Assembly (NCBI GenBank): GCA_022600395.1
Contig: JAHZKM010000052.1
Location: 1-25,297, forward strand
DNA from: Pseudomonadota bacterium
GTDB lineage: Bacteria > Pseudomonadota > Gammaproteobacteria > PS1 > Pseudothioglobaceae
Reading direction: 5' to 3'
Length of the DNA stretch: 25,297 nucleotides
Shown: positions 24,777 to 25,297 of the stretch, piece after piece
Layout of the letters: each line of letters begins with the position of its first letter
Numbering within the stretch: the stretch's first letter is position 1
Made by a program: the position numbers and the translations under genes
The notes under the pieces: model-generated
Told to the model about the DNA's origin: nothing
Database searches by the model: none
Seen by the model: the letters and a program-made list of their open reading frames with translations, nothing else

Positions 24777-25297
24777 TTAAAGTTTTAGCTGATCTGCCTC
24801 AGGCAATGTAATGTTGATTGGTTGTTGGTTAATTGGACAGTTAAATACCAAATTAAGTGCTTGTAATTGCAAATCTTCTGGATGATTTTTTTTGGCTACT
24901 CCGTATAATCGATCTCCAATAATCGGATAATCAAAACCACTAAGATGCTTTCTGATTTGGTGCTTTCTGCCAGTTTCAATGTGAACGCTAAGTAAGGTTT
25001 TTTCTTGATTTTTTGATAATTTGCTGACATGGCTTAAGGCGTGTTTGCCATCAATCTCACCATCCAAACTAATTTTATCAACTGGAAAATCTCCTAGCAC
25101 TATTGCCAGATAAGTTTTCTTAATGAGTCTATCGGCAAATAACTTTGAAAACTCTCTGGCCATGGTTTTTGAGTGTGCCAATATCATTAGCCCACTGGTT
25201 GCACGATCTAATCTATGCACTAAAAAGCTTGTTCGATCTAGTTTTTTTTCTACCAGTCGAGTTAAAGCGCAATGATCGCCCCATTTTGAACCTTGAG
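24777..25297 (-). CDS. RluA-family pseudouridine synthase, 5' end outside window
   Basis: The frame is open to the right edge, so this is the C-terminal part (about 172 residues) of a larger protein. Just inside the edge it reads GSKWGDHCALTRLVEKKLD, then FLVHRLDRATSGLMILAH with the catalytic Asp of the HRLDR motif, followed by KKTYLAIVLGDFP, ETGRKHQIRKHLSG and YPIIGDRLYG. These are core motifs of the RluA/RluC/TruC group. A GTG at 25218-25220 falls inside the active-site motif and cannot be the true start. Which uridine in rRNA or tRNA is modified cannot be told from the fragment. It is the second pseudouridine synthase in the window and unrelated in subfamily to RluE. Confidence 0.9.
   Translation of the reverse strand, partial: QGSKWGDHCALTRLVEKKLDRTSFLVHRLDRATSGLMILAHSKTMAREFSKLFADRLIKKTYLAIVLGDFPVDKISLDGEIDGKHALSHVSKLSKNQEKTLLSVHIETGRKHQIRKHLSGFDYPIIGDRLYGVAKKNHPEDLQLQALNLVFNCPINQQPINITLPEADQLKL

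Noticed and set aside
25218..25220. GTG start for the last gene
   Set aside because: It is the Val of the VHRLDR active-site motif; the frame continues with family-like residues to the window edge.
1..25297. Insertion sequences, prophage, defence islands, CRISPR, toxin-antitoxin modules
   Set aside because: No transposase, integrase, repeat-spacer array or defence-type domain is visible. RatA is often labelled a toxin, but it lacks a partner RatB here and the family is widespread housekeeping.

Overview
The window is 25.3 kb of AT-rich (roughly 40% GC by eye), tightly packed bacterial core genome. Every recognisable protein is closest in sequence to gammaproteobacterial families: SmpB/RatA divergence, YegQ- and YceA-type tRNA hydroxylases, large single-chain PurL, LdhA, HtpX. 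The low GC, short intergenic gaps and many start/stop overlaps suggest a streamlined gammaproteobacterium such as the SUP05/Thioglobus group of marine sulfur oxidisers or their symbiotic relatives. That placement is an inference from style, not from a diagnostic gene. I see no insertion sequence, phage gene, CRISPR array, tRNA or rRNA.

Layout. 56-1489: rluE and ratA run leftward, translationally coupled, and smpB runs rightward; the ratA and smpB start codons physically overlap. 1670-4967: hupB-type HU, ndk, rlmN, a 99-aa one-helix membrane protein and ispG, all rightward, with intrinsic terminators after HU and ndk. 4962-8664: a leftward DUF2062 membrane gene, dxs and trhP; ispG and the DUF2062 gene overlap tail to tail. 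8825-10769: trhO, an overlapping methyltransferase gene and grxD, rightward. 10784-11434: a leftward YgjP-type metallopeptidase gene. 11528-14664: ldhA, then after a 408-bp noncoding gap metY and ytoQ, rightward. 14704-19274: leftward yebC-purL with an ATGA junction. 19424-24477: leftward htpX-map-DUF502-aspS-nadA, probably one operon, headed by a heat-shock-type promoter. 24777-25297: the 3' part of a RluA-family pseudouridine synthase gene, cut by the window edge.

How the genes work together. RNA modification and translation quality dominate: RluE, RlmN and the RluA-family enzyme on RNA, TrhP and TrhO on the tRNA wobble uridine, SmpB in ribosome rescue, AspRS, Map and YebC. Isoprenoid precursor synthesis has two MEP-pathway enzymes (IspG and Dxs) facing each other. 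Others serve nucleotides (Ndk, PurL), NAD (NadA), sulfur assimilation (MetY, which uses sulfide directly), Fe-S/thiol metabolism (GrxD), fermentation (LdhA) and membrane quality control (HtpX).

The least ordinary part is 7309-10382. Here the oxygen-independent (TrhP) and oxygen-dependent (TrhO) routes to 5-hydroxyuridine-34 are encoded back to back over a 160-bp region with two dyads. trhO overlaps a methyltransferase gene whose catalytic NPPF-type motif is altered, a candidate for a further step on the same nucleotide. Other signals are a 14-bp repeat exactly 42 bp apart at the HU promoter, a sigma-32-like promoter before htpX, and residues in AspRS typical of the non-discriminating type. 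No clearly undescribed multi-gene system is visible; most of the window is housekeeping.
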